Shown here: piece after piece, positions 1 to 10,635 of the stretch
Numbering within the stretch: the first letter of the stretch is position 1
Layout of the letters: every line of letters begins with the position of its first letter
Source: Acephala macrosclerotiorum
Taxonomy: Eukaryota; Ascomycota; Leotiomycetes; Helotiales; Mollisiaceae
Assembly (NCBI GenBank): GCA_014904845.1
Contig: MU119206.1
Coordinates: 248,001 to 312,000 of the forward strand
Reading direction: 5' to 3'
Length of the DNA: 64,000 nt
Position numbers and translations under genes: made by a program
Notes under the pieces: model-generated
Seen by the model: the letters and a program-made list of their open reading frames with translations, nothing else
What the model was told of the DNA's origin: nothing
The model's database searches: none

Positions 1-389
1 ACACTCGTCGCGCTGAAAAAGAGGTAAACAGGGTACGTTTCCCTCCAAAGAAACTCGTCCCTTTGCTTTGAGCTTTGTCACTTGCGACTTTTCACCTGCT
101 CATGATCACAACAGGACCATATTCCGCGCAGCAAGCTCTTACGTGACAACACCTCCTTTAAGCCGTCTATCTTGAGTATCCCGTGCTCAAGCTACTCCGA
201 TAAGCAGCGAAGAACAACGATAGCCTCGATTCACACAGCACTGTCCTGTACAACCTCACGCAGCCTTTGACTCATTTGGCAATACTACTCGACGTCAAGG
301 CTTGTCCTTGTGAATCACCAAAGTCCACAGCCTCGACATACAGAGCATTACGTTGGCACCGTAGCACTTGGAACCACAACAAACTCGCC
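1..389. other. 5' flank of first gene, no gene seen
   Basis: No convincing coding frame. The stretch just upstream of 390 is probably the promoter and 5' leader of the membrane protein gene that starts there. The minus-strand open frame across 272-553 is the antisense of that gene. Confidence 0.5.
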
Positions 390-1707
390 ATGGATATCTG
401 GGCCTTCTTCGCACTCTTCTTCTGGTTGAGCCAAGCCTCGCTTGTTGTTGGAATTAGTACCGTCACTGTTGTGACTACCAGCAGCAGCGCCACTGCCGTA
501 GATCGCAGGGCCGATACCGTTGTCACAGAAGCATCATGGATTACTTCAGCCATTATTTACCCTATCACAGAAGTGATTGAAATATGGTCTACGAACGGAG
601 TTAACAAGACAACTTCCTTTCCAACGTCGAATACTTTCTCAACACGGTGGACAACAATCGAGACTATGTAAGTTGGCAGCACCTTAGCACACCTGCGCTC
701 TCAATGACGCTTGTTAATTCTCTCAAAGGGTAGTTGTCACGTCTTCTGTTTTGAATACAGCTCCACCGACTCCAACCCCAACCCCAGCCCCTACAACTAG
801 TACAAGCATGACCACCTTCGCGACTCAGCCAACTCAAACTACGAGCGCAACTCCTCCAGCGAATGTCACCATCACTCAAGAAGCAGCTAGCAACACGCCC
901 ACTATTATTGGAGAGGCGATCGGTGCTGTTTTTGGTGCCGTCTTCGTCGCTATTCTTATCTGGATCTTCTGCAGAAAGAAGCGATACCATCAAGAAGACA
1001 ATGAGCATCAAGGCAGAATGCGCCGAATTAAGGAGAGCTGGTTGCCAAAAGTGTTCCAATCATCTCAAGCACAATCGAGCGCCCATCCAATTCAGATATC
1101 AACGCCGATACCCATGATGGCACAGAAGACTCCACCTCGACCGGGGCGTCCAGCATCTTTGACGGAATCAACAGTCCACGCGATGAGCTCTAGCCCAGTC
1201 TCTTACGGTCGTAACACGTCTGAGAATATGCCTATGCCCAATGACTACTATGGCACCGGACGTGGGGACCAGCCTCGGAGTGCGCCAGATGCTGCTCGGT
1301 ATCAAACGCCACCTCCAAGAGTACCACGCCCTGCCTCTTCGATGTATTCGCAGCAGCCATACTCAGGCCCCCGATTTAGGGGCAACAATGATCACCCAAC
1401 AGACATTGGTTATGCCATCGATGAAACTATCGATAGCATCCGTGGCTCCGCTGGTCCTTCTTCACCTCGCCCGTACAGAGAGTCCGTAGGTTCCCTCGAA
1501 CTGGATTATGATAGCGAGTACGAGGAATCCCCACACCGCCCAAGAGTTGCTCATGAACAGCGGTACACCGCCTTTGCACTACCGCCTGTTCCGGCTTTTC
1601 GTCGCGATGAAGATGAGCAAGACCAGGATAAAGTTCGCCGAGAGCGACAGCGAGCAATGGAGCAACTCGAAGGTAGAAGAGGCCCACAGTACTACTACAA
1701 TGGTTGA
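390..1707 (+). CDS. Ser/Thr-rich single-pass membrane protein (wall-sensor-like)
   Basis: Two exons, 390-667 and 729-1707, give 418 residues. The intron is gtaagt...aag, and only the acceptor at 727-728 keeps the frame. I chose the ATG at 390 because a signal peptide (residues about 1-20, MDIWAFFALFFWL) follows directly; the longer open frame upstream has no such logic. After the signal lies a Ser/Thr/Pro-rich outer region with a TPTPTPAPTT stretch, then one membrane helix (about 151-173, ending IWIFCRKKRY) and a polar 245-residue inner tail rich in Pro, Arg and Tyr. This is the layout of fungal wall-stress sensor and Skg6/Axl2-like proteins, but no domain is diagnostic, so function is open. 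The tail would lie in the cytosol. Confidence 0.8.
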
Positions 1708-2432
1708 AGAGCCTGCAGCAGGTCGTCTTTCTAGTACCATCTTTTGAGCGTTCGAGACTCGAGTTCTCAAGAATTGAGCTCCCCCTTTCGGCTGAATCCA
1801 TTCGCTCAGACTTTGTTGGAGCGTCCGCTAGGATGACAGCGTGCATGAAGAGCTCTCTAATTCAAAGGAGACGTGTTTGATAATCCAAGGATTGCGCAAA
1901 TTCGACGGAAGACAATAACGAATACAAGCACGATTGCGATCGTTATTTATGTATAGAGTAGATTTCTTTGCACGCGTGGAGTTTCGAGAGTTCGAGTACA
2001 TGGATAATGTTGCGTGGTTTTCCAATTGAAGAGCCCAGAAGATAGATTGGGCACTTGCCAGAAGGAGATGAGCCGCACATGTTTTTTTCTCCTTTATTTG
2101 TTTGTACGCAACGATCAATCAAGAAATAGTACAAACCCTCTGATGGGAGACTCCAATTCAAAGGTTTTTGTTGCAAAAATATTAAGGTTGCTTCGTTGGT
2201 GGTTGAGTTTGAGACTTCATCAAGCTCGTAGCGCCGGAGATACCAGTAGTCTCTTCGGACATAAGCCCTGTCTTTTCCTTGAGCTTTTAAACGTCATGGT
2301 GCCTGTACTTGACGTAGAGGCATGAGATTGCTGGAAACTGGGGGTAAGTATCAGCAGCAAGTGCTTTAACTCTTTCCTTTGTAAAGCTCTTGAAGTCCTC
2401 CCCTCTCTCGTCGACTCATTGTTGCAGCAAAC
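1708..2432. other. Intergenic, no gene seen
   Basis: Holds the 3' end of the membrane protein gene and the region before the dehydrogenase relic. No frame with coding character or intron logic was found. Confidence 0.5.
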
Positions 2433-3310
2433 ATGCCTCCTTCAGGACTTGCAGTCATTATTGGAGCTGGTCCAAACACTGCAAGTCACAACCCTAGAGC
2501 AGAAGCTGTGCATGATCTAGGAAGGGAGTTGTTCATGTTTCTTATGCAAATCCGCCATACCTTTGTCAATCGTTGAGCAACCCCTCTTGTTCTTGCACCA
2601 CCTCCTTGAAATCTACCACCAGCAGATCTCCAGCTAACAACGCCAGGGAACCGGCATAGCACGCATCCTCTCCCATCCAAAACATGGTAACCTGGCAGTA
2701 GCCCTTCTCGCCCGCCGCCCCGAAAACCTCTCCTCCGTACGATTGAACCTCGAAAAGACCTCCCCAGGCAGCACAATCGAAACGTTCCCCACAGATACCT
2801 CTCTTCAAGAACTTGAAATTGAAAGTCGCCGTCTACTCGGTGAAGCATTCCTCGAAGAAGCCGTTCATGAATGAGACGTATGAGATTTACCGAGAGTCTG
2901 GAACAATACGTTGGAGGGGCATTTACCTTCTCGCAGGAAGCTCTGAAGCTGTTTTTTGAACATCATGGGGAAGCGCCTTTGTCCGAGACGGGCCAGAAAA
3001 AGGGAACATTGATATTCACCGGGACATTGGGAGCATTAAGATGTAGTGCTGAGTATGCGGCCTATGGAGCTGGACGAGCAAGTGTGCGACAACTGGCACA
3101 AACGCTGGCCAGAGAAATGAGCCCGAAAGGCGTGCAAGTTGTACATGCTATTGCAAACGGAGGCATTGAGGACAAAAATGGGGACGACCAAAAGGCTGAG
3201 AAGAAGATGAGCGCTAATGCTGTAAGCAAGACCTTCTTTGGCTGAGTGAACAAGAGCCGGAGTTATGGACACATGAGTTGGACATGAGGCCTGCAGCAGA
3301 GAAGTTCTGA
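2433..3310 (+). pseudogene. Decayed short-chain dehydrogenase/reductase
   Basis: Reads as a fungal SDR in pieces. ATG 2433 opens with the Rossmann start (AVIIGAGPNT). An intron-like gap, 2481-2646, has a GC donor (gcaagt) and a cag acceptor, after which GTGIARILSH completes the nucleotide-binding motif. The frame then runs to about 2810, where roughly 25 codons appear to be missing, and continues as LKVAVYSVKHSSKKPF in another frame. A further shift near 2892 leads to SLEQYVGGAFTFSQEAL and the block with AYGAGRASVRQLAQTLARE (Tyr-x3-Lys replaced by Tyr-x3-Arg). A last one-base shift near 3232 is needed to reach the family-like end SEQEPELWTHELDM and the stop at 3310. Three frame changes and a deletion make a working enzyme very unlikely. 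Its place beside the peptide cluster could mean a lost tailoring enzyme, but that is only a guess. Confidence 0.8.
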
Positions 3311-3443
3311 AGTATGTTACTCTTGACATCAATTATAACTTTTGAATAACCAAATGTGAGTGGTATAAAAACGCGTTATTACAGCGACCCAGGCCACTTC
3401 TCGAAGGCAAGCAATACCGCAAGTGGATTCATTATATTATAGT

Positions 3444-4343
3444 CTATAGGATCCCGGTGCTATTTAAATACCGATGCTCTTCAGCAAAGTCCTTCATCGC
3501 CTGGAAGTTCCTACACCGGTGTTCGACATTCCAGCCTTCTACTCCTTTCCTTCCTATATCTGTATATTCCACCGCAGGCTCAAGTGTCATGTCACCAGCG
3601 CACATCGTCGCCTGCCGCAGATAGTCGAAGCAGTGGTTGAGATGTCCAAGAGGATGACTGTCACCAGTGTGAGATTTGTTCATCATGCCGTCGAACGCTG
3701 CTTTCAGGCTCGCCTGTAGTCAAGCAGATTAGCATTTGTTGTAGGTGAAGGCTGGTTCCTTGAAGTTTGAGGAATGGGAGGGACTCACGATGCAGTGTAG
3801 CTGATGGAACATTGAGATGCAGTAGTATTGCGACTCTATCACACTTCCTCCGTCGGCAAGAACAACCTCAATGGGTACTTCGATAAAACCTCGTCCCGCT
3901 ACATTTATCGTCAGCTTCCATCGTTATCACTACATTTTGGGTTAAGTACCTGGCTCTAGCGTCGCCCAAGGATCTTCTTCAGTCATACTATCCGCTGGAG
4001 CTACGAAATCTCTGTTTTGTTTGAAAACCACTTTATCGTCGAATGGAACTACTTGTTCGTCAGCTGGAAGAACTTCAAAGAATGGAAATGATGACGCACT
4101 ATCAATGCTTCCATACGAAGCTACATTCGAGCCTTCTTCTGAAGGCCAAGCCATGAACGAGTATGTGGCTGTCACGACGTAGAGCAGCGAGAGTACCCAG
4201 AAGGCAACTCTATAGCTGAACAAGCCATGACGAGAGGACGACGGCCATGATTGTTCACCTTTCTCGAACTCCACCGACTCCTCGTCCAGGAGCTTCTGGT
4301 AGCCTGTTTTCTGGGATGTTTCGACGTCCTTGGACAGAGGCAT
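3444..4343 (-). CDS. UstYa-family (DUF3328) oxidase A
   Basis: Three exons on the minus strand: 4343-3950, 3898-3789 and 3713-3444, giving 257 residues; every junction is GT-AG and keeps phase. Residues about 43-65 form one membrane helix (YRVAFWVLSLLYVV), typical of the family. The two signature HxxHC motifs are both present: HQLHC at 163-167 and HLNHC at 192-196, the second followed by the usual DYLRQ and a Cys-Gly-like block (MCAGDMTLEPA). UstYa proteins are thought to be copper-type oxidases that cyclise peptide cores in ustiloxin, phomopsin and related pathways, inserting ether or carbon bonds at tyrosine or neighbouring side chains. A second member (5427-6468) and a repeat-bearing precursor (7093-7659) lie next door, which strongly suggests they act together. 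The reaction itself cannot be read from sequence. Confidence 0.9.
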
Positions 4344-5426
4344 TGGAATATTTTGAAGTGATCAGACGAACACGTAGTAAGAAAAAGGCATTACAATATT
4401 GGGGAAGGCGTTCGCAAGACGAAAGCAAAAAAAAACTTCTAGCTTGTGCACGCAAGATACAAGGCTGATCATCTCAGCCACGGACGTGGCCACTGGGGCC
4501 GTTCATCTCGCCTTCACAGCGTCAATGGCCAAATCCTGAGAACGGAAACCCGCATTCCGCCAAGGATCTCAAACCGGCGATGCCAAGCCGAGACCCAGCA
4601 GCCTCCAGCTTTCCCCAGCACCCAGCATCAATATTAGAATAAGGTTGTACAAGTGCCACCAAATTTAGCGCTGTCCCCTGGAAAGGAAGCTAGGCGAGTC
4701 TCGCCTCGGGCGCTGACAGGGGTAGGTTAAATGCATCAAGCATTTTGGGGTGTTTCGGAACCTGAGACCTGAGACGGAGCCCGGTTTCTAAGGAATGATT
4801 GATGCGGATGTGATCGTCTGATGGGTTCTGGGTGCATGAAAATGCATTCTGACAGGTAGCCAAGCTTTTTGACAAGCTTGAAGTGCCGTTAAGGTTAAGT
4901 TGCCGTGGACTCGTTGAGAGAATCCTTCTTGTATCACTCTGCAATACCTTATCACTAGCAAATGTTGTTGTATTACTATGGCCTGGATGTGGGTTTTGTG
5001 AATTCGAAAGTGTTGTGCATCGGGCTGAGTGGCTACCCCGCGGTTTGCCACAAGAGCGGTCTTCTCCTCGATCCTCGGGATTTGTTTCAACAGCGCTTCA
5101 CACCTTTAGTTTGTGCTACCGTGGCTGATAGAAAGAAACCTCAAGTGCTGTGCAATGGTCAACATGTCCCACACTATGGACTGCACGGCAACGGTCTCGC
5201 CTCAACCTTCGTGCATGGGCCGAGAGCATGCACAGTGTGGATATCGTGCTCTTGAGGCTGACTTTATCAGAACGGCTGTTCCCAACTGTCGAATCTCCTA
5301 GCGAGAAATTATAGTCACTAGAACGATCAAAAAAGATCTTGCAGGTTGCAGAAGGGGAAGAAACAGGGAACTAGATTTTACGGCTGTGGTACAGTCACAA
5401 AACATCTCGATGCTCGAAGTCCACCT
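4344..5426. other. Intergenic between the two UstYa-like genes
   Basis: About 1.1 kb with no coding frame I trust. Positions 4692-4706 form a perfect 7-bp inverted repeat around one base (AGGCGAG T CTCGCCT). It could be a regulator site for the cluster, but a single copy proves nothing. Confidence 0.4.
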
Positions 5427-6468
5427 TCACTCATCCTCGGTCAGTCCAATTCGGTCCACCTTGCCACCCGGAAACGAAGGACCTACGAATTATTAGCAAG
5501 ATCTCTGTTCTGCAGTGTAAGTTGTGACTTACCATGAACAGGATGCACAAGAACACCAGGTACGAACACATCAACAGACCGCTCTTTTGACCATCCGTCC
5601 AGGCTCTCCCAATTCACACACTCATGTGGACTTCTGAAATCACCAAGAGGGATGGCTTGGTGTTTGCCCCAACGCATAGTGAGCAGGGTTGCGTCTCCTT
5701 GACATTGGATGCCTTGGCGAAGGATGTCGAGACAATGTGCTATTCAAGGTCAACAGCTGCTCGTGGGGAGAAAGTGTGTTTGGGGCCAACCGTTGTGCAT
5801 TCGAAGATGCTCTTTTTCTATGTCCGTCATGTTTACAAAGTAATGCTCAGCGTATGTGAAGTGGTGAATGCGTTTCTACTCTTGTCAGTATTGGTGTGTA
5901 GAAAAGTGGATAGACTTACAATGCAGTGGAGTTGATGGTAGACCATCAGAGAACCAAAGTAGCCACCGCCTGGCAACTCGATTGAATCTTCAAGTCGCCC
6001 AAGTCTTTCCATTTCGTCCGCAGAGATGCGAATATTTTGATCTACTTGAAGTTTCAGCACCACGGAATTTGAAAATGGAAGTTTTCCTTACATTGCAAAA
6101 GATCATGCCAGGCCTGGTCAAGTTCAGGTCTAGGTTGCCCAACATAGGGGCTTTTGACCTCACCTGGAACATCGTACACTTTCGCCTCAAAGTTCATGGC
6201 TGATCTTGCAAGCGCTTGAAGTCCTTAGCATTGCAATTCGAGTGAGATCATGGATACTTACTATGAATCACATTCGGCCCGTGAAGCTTATTTACCTTCA
6301 TTGCTTGCAAAGAAAGTAGAAATATCAAGGTGTAGAAGCCAAAAATACACCCATGAATGATGGCTGGCCTCCAGGTTCGATGATTTTGCCGAACTTGCTC
6401 ATCATCTGGATTGACTTCTCTAGGAGAGCTTCATCTGATGAAGAATACTCTTCTGAGAGTCTTTTCAT
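5427..6468 (-). CDS. UstYa-family (DUF3328) oxidase B, start uncertain
   Basis: Read on the minus strand, the exons after the start region are 6419 (or nearby)-6262, 6199-6092, 6041-5920, 5845-5791, 5739-5533 and 5482-5427; all junctions are GT-AG and in phase. A membrane helix (CIFGFYTLIFLL) sits near the N-terminus, then AWHDLLQ, the first HxxHC motif (HQLHC, ending near 5921) and the second, which is split by an intron (HNAHC, then LDILRQGIQCQGD). Both family motifs and the tail around WESLDGW are intact. The start is unclear. The ATG at 6468 opens a frame with a family-like acidic, double-Leu N-terminus but is one frame off the membrane helix. Alternatively an exon 6579-6488 joins in phase to 6419, but its peptide does not look typical. 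Likely partner of oxidase A on the nearby precursor. Confidence 0.82.
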
Positions 6469-6579
6469 TGCAAGAGCCTTCGGAAACCTGAAACTGGACA
6501 AAGAAATGGTGTTGCTGAACGAGTCCTGGATTCTACAGCAGCTTGAAAGCAGACAATGCAGAACAGATAGCACAGACAT

Positions 6580-7092
6580 TCTCTACCCAGAATCTGACAC
6601 TGATCTCGATGTCTATGGAGTCTTCGAGAATTTGCCACTTTAATTTCTGTCACATTTCCCTGCAAGACTTGTGACCGTCATCCGCATGCAGTGTCGTGGT
6701 ACTAGATGTGGACGGGTGTAGAGGCGACTTCTGGCTGACCAGAACTCAGTCTCGGCTTTGCGAAGTAACAATCATTCAGCACCCATCAATACTCGACATC
6801 AATGTCGACATTGAAATCGACACCGCCGTTTCGGGTGCCTGCTGTTGTTTTCTGTTGAGAAGGCGGTGACGTTCAGCTTGGACTCTATCATCTGTCGTGT
6901 GATAGATGAATGTGCGAACTGTAAAGCGATTGGAAAAGCTGTAGAAGACTTCTTCTTTGAGCCAAGAAGGCTTACCAGGGTTTCAAGTATATGTATATAG
7001 AGGGTAGCCAACTTTGTCGTTCTTCCCCATCCATCCTTTTGACACTCTCTGAACACTTCCCAGAAATACTCTCAACCAAATCGGCATTCATC
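6580..7092 (+). promoter_or_regulatory. Divergent promoter of oxidase B and peptide precursor
   Basis: Shared upstream region between two divergent genes. A TATA-like run at 6988-6999 (tatatgtatata) lies about 94 bases before the precursor ATG at 7093. No regulator site could be assigned. Confidence 0.5.
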
Positions 7093-7659
7093 ATGCAATT
7101 CTCCAAGCTCATCGCCATTTTTCCATTGATCTTGACTGGAGTCTTCAGCATGCCTGTCGTACCGCAAGGTACCGATGTTGGACCTGAAGCCGACTCCGGC
7201 TATGAGTAAGCTTTTCCGCCTCCGGTTTTGGCAAGTCCACTGAGCTGATACTGAGCGAGCCACTTTCACTACGATGATGACTCAACTCAAGCAGCTACAC
7301 AGAAGCGTACAGACGCAAATGGTTCGTATATATTGAAATTTGACCAGCACGGGATGCTAAATGCGGGTAGCGGACCAAGAGGCAGACGCAGCATACGGTA
7401 GGTACACCATTCCAATTGCAGGGTTGAAGCTAATAGTTTCGATGACCACTTCCACTACGTGGATGCTCAAGCTCAGGAGAAGCGGGCCGAACAAACCGGT
7501 AAGCCAACCAAGTCCAAAGTAAACATCCTAACACGAGCCAGGACCCGAAGCTGACGCGGCATATGAGTAAGTATGACCCCACCGGTCACATATCTCTGCT
7601 AAAGAACCATGAGCCACTTTCGCTACAATGATGATCAGACCGATGCTGCTTCAAAGTAA
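7093..7659 (+). CDS. Secreted repeat precursor of a dikaritin-like ribosomal peptide
   Basis: ATG 7093 starts a signal peptide (MQFSKLIAIFPLILTGVFS). Next come three near-repeats, each built of an acidic lead (PEADSGY, QEADAAY, PEADAAY), a block DHFHYDDD, DHFHYVDA or DHFRYNDD, and an Ala/Gln-rich spacer. Repeats 1 and 2 end in KR, a Kex2-type cut site; repeat 3 ends in K and the stop. Exons: 7093-7205, 7260-7321, 7371-about 7397, about 7437-7498, 7542-7566 and 7614-7659. Introns 1, 2, 4 and 5 are GT-AG, 43-54 bases and in phase. The third (after 7397 or 7401) is only 35-39 bases: the usual donor breaks the frame, and the one at 7402 keeps it but gives 35 bases. Signal, repeats, dibasic sites and two UstYa neighbours match dikaritin precursors. 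The mature product is inferred to come from the HF(H/R)Y blocks. No known core matched from memory. Confidence 0.75.
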
Positions 7660-9299
7660 TGATAGGCTGAGTTTGTTTGGGTTCAAAGGTATGTCAAGTC
7701 CACTTGAACAGACACCACCTTCCCCCTAAGTCATGGCAAGGAATCTTTCGAGTTGCGAACACCAGGACTACCAACGTTCCAGTAACTGACTCCATTCTGT
7801 CAAGGCTGAGTCCGACAACAAAGAAATTCATTTGTCTTCCCAGATCAGTCAAACGTGGGGTCCACATTGCCCGTCGTGCTCCAGGCGCGGCCCTATCATT
7901 TTCCTTTATTTCAAGATCTGCGTGGTGGTGCAAGAGACAATGATTGGATCGAAGGACTTAGGATTTTTGTATTGTGCTCTTGCCCCCGATGATGGCGGCG
8001 GTGTTGTTGGTGGGCTGGTGGCAGAAATAGACATTCATTGAATCGAGGCAATTCTCAAAATTCTCACACGTGCTCATTCTCATGATCTTCGTGACACTTG
8101 CCATAGCGCAGTACCTGAAAAGCCCAAATGAAAGAAATCTCAGGAGGATTAGTTGTCGTCAACTTGTTGACAGGTCTTAGAGCTTAGGGTGTAACGTTGT
8201 GAGAACCCGGAGTGTGGTTAGCTGGATGTGCTGTCCACACCCCCTGATGAACCTAGAGAGTTGTGGCTTTGTAGTTCTAGTCACACCCTAACATTAGTAA
8301 CACACCCACGTGCTATCATTCTGAGACGTCCTCAGAACCTTTCTCTATCGTTCACAACAAACTCATGACATTTGATATGCTGATTTCACTTCCAATTGCG
8401 TGTAATTGCGATCATCGAGCGTGCGTTAAGCATTTCTTCGACCTCTCTCGGCTTACGGAAGCCATTGTCCTGGAGGATTTCGTACTTTTATCGCGGCTCT
8501 AAATCCCTTCACATCAGCGTTGGAAACAAGAATCATTCCCAAGTCTGTTACTGTATCAAAAGTTTGAATACATGCTAACACCGGTACCTTTGCACAATCA
8601 ACAGACGGAATTCTGATAACAAAAGCAATCAATGTTTAGTTTAGCATGGTGGTATGGTCAAGATCCTTGAACCAGAACACATCGGTCTTCCTGAGCAAGT
8701 ACCAGTAGATCAAGTGCTTCTATTGACCACCTTATGTCATCATTGATTATTACCGCAGCTCAAAGAACTCGAGAGAGATATTTCTACGATGTTCATGTTA
8801 TCCCCGGCTCGCCAAAGGAGTGGGTCTCCAAGTGGCAGAAAAAACTCGGCTTTCTCCCGCACAAGATATCAGAAAAATTAGCAAAAAAAGAAGACCGAGT
8901 TGAACTCGGGGGCATGAACTCTAGAGATACTCTCTGACGGGGAGTCTATTTCATATTAGTTAAAGCTCATAAGATAATTATCTGAAAACACTTGCCGAAC
9001 CCCGATCTCCCGCGACTTGTTTTTTTATTTTGACAAGCGGAAATCATGACCGTTAGACCATCAAAGATGTGTGCCTTTTGAGCTTCAATGGGGAGTTTTT
9101 GCTAATTTAAATATATCTTGATGATTCTGCAAGTGTAGCCGGTGAGTGACCCAGAAGTGGGTCTTCTTCGGCTATTGCAAGAGCTGGGGGTGATGGCTCA
9201 GTGGTGACTCGAGTCTTTCGAATCCTTTGCTATTTCTGACCATCTATTTATTGGTCGAGTTGGATTTTCAGTTTAGAAATCTGTTGAAAAGAAGCCGAA
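7660..9299. other. Gene-poor stretch after the peptide cluster
   Basis: Only short frames without start, intron or motif logic. I looked here for the other usual cluster members (tyrosinase, methyltransferase, peptidase, transporter) and saw none. Confidence 0.45.
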
Positions 9300-9723
9300 G
9301 TGAAACTGAAGTCAAACTTAATTGTCTTTGGTGCTATCACACAGGCCATTGCTTTTGAAGAGCCTCAAGCTGTCGCCCCGAAAGGACTCCTCAATTTCAG
9401 TACTTCTCATCTGCTCGTGCTTTTCTTATCCTCGCCTAGGCACAGAAAGTCTCTGCCATTGTGACAATGGAAATAATCACGAGATCCTGGGAAATTTTGA
9501 TGCTGCCGTTGTGTGTCCGTTTGGAATGCCCCCTCAAACCGCCCTGCTACCCAACACGCATCACAAGGCAAGGGAAAACCTCGCTAGAGTCCTAAAGGGA
9601 CTTATTCAACGATCAAAAGCAGATTGTGTGAGCTCGTCAGTTTTGTTTGTCTCTATTTCAACATTTCGACTTGATTATATTTGCAGTATACATTGCGAGC
9701 AGACCGAAGTTCCTAACCCTTGA
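9300..9723 (+). pseudogene. Possible relic of a small secreted Cys protein
   Basis: From 9300 a frame opens with GTG instead of ATG and reads like a signal peptide (KLKSNLIVFGAITQAIAF) until a stop at 9462-9464. A second frame over the same stretch continues to 9723 and holds two close Cys pairs (LCHCDNGNNHEIL and VVCPFG). A lost start and a frameshift in a small secreted protein would explain both, but no family is recognised and chance is possible. Confidence 0.2.
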
Positions 9724-10635
9724 CCCTCCGAAGCTCATTCGAATCTTGGCTATTACTACACGCTCCTCTACAAGACAGAACAATATTTCGCGCAAGGGAG
9801 TCCTTCGATCCCTTCAGTCAACGTTTAACGCCTGGATGAAGCTGATTACAACAGTTGAAGCGAAATTGATGGAAGCGATTGATCCGAGGTAGTATCCTCA
9901 AATTCCCAGCCCGGACTGGAAGTTCTTGAAGCTAAGATCTCTCAGCGAGTACCAATATTGGCCAATGACATGCCGTTCTACCAATGGTGGTATCTTAGCC
10001 CCCCTCAACCTGTGATAAAGTCCAAGCCAGGCTTGGAGATTAAAAATACTAGATCAAGGTTATCCGCCTTTGAGGCACTTAACCGCGTGCATCCACCCTA
10101 CCGTTCGTATTGCGTGTGATGAAGTCTATCCAACGAGCGACCAGCCTTCCAAATGGAGCGTTGTTTTCTACCGTCTCGGCAGCCTCTAAACGGTTGTCAA
10201 AGGATAGAATACATTCCAAGAGGGTTGCGGAGATGACGCAACCTTGATTTGGCTAGTCTAAGGGCAAATCAAACCCCTGGCTTCTGTTCAAGAAGTCCAC
10301 CAAAATCTTCATTAGTATTTCAGTCAAGAGCAAAACTTGGACTTCGGTCACATTGTGAAGATAAAAGAAAAATATAGTTGAGGCTGTCGGAGGATTTCGA
10401 AATCAGCAAGTACGGAAAGGCAGAGTACGTCACCCAATCGGTCCTCAACCACAGGGATCAATTGTTGATCATCATTTCCAGGCATAGGCCAGTCTTTAAC
10501 GTACTGGTGGAAGTCACCTATTTTCCCAGCGGTCACTACCATCACCTACCCACAAGGCTGAATCGCCAAGCATACCAAGCGTGAGCATCGTTGAAGCCGC
10601 TTGTGTCGATCACGAATAACCTTAACCCTTCGCAG
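9724..10635. other. Gene-poor stretch
   Basis: No gene recognised. Short open frames on both strands lack introns or motifs. Confidence 0.4.

Noticed and set aside
4692..4706. Perfect short palindrome as a transcription-factor site
   Set aside because: Single copy; not repeated before the other cluster genes, so kept only as a remark.
7677..7943. 88-codon plus frame right after the precursor as another cluster gene
   Set aside because: No motif, no signal peptide, and an equally long antisense frame over the same bases.
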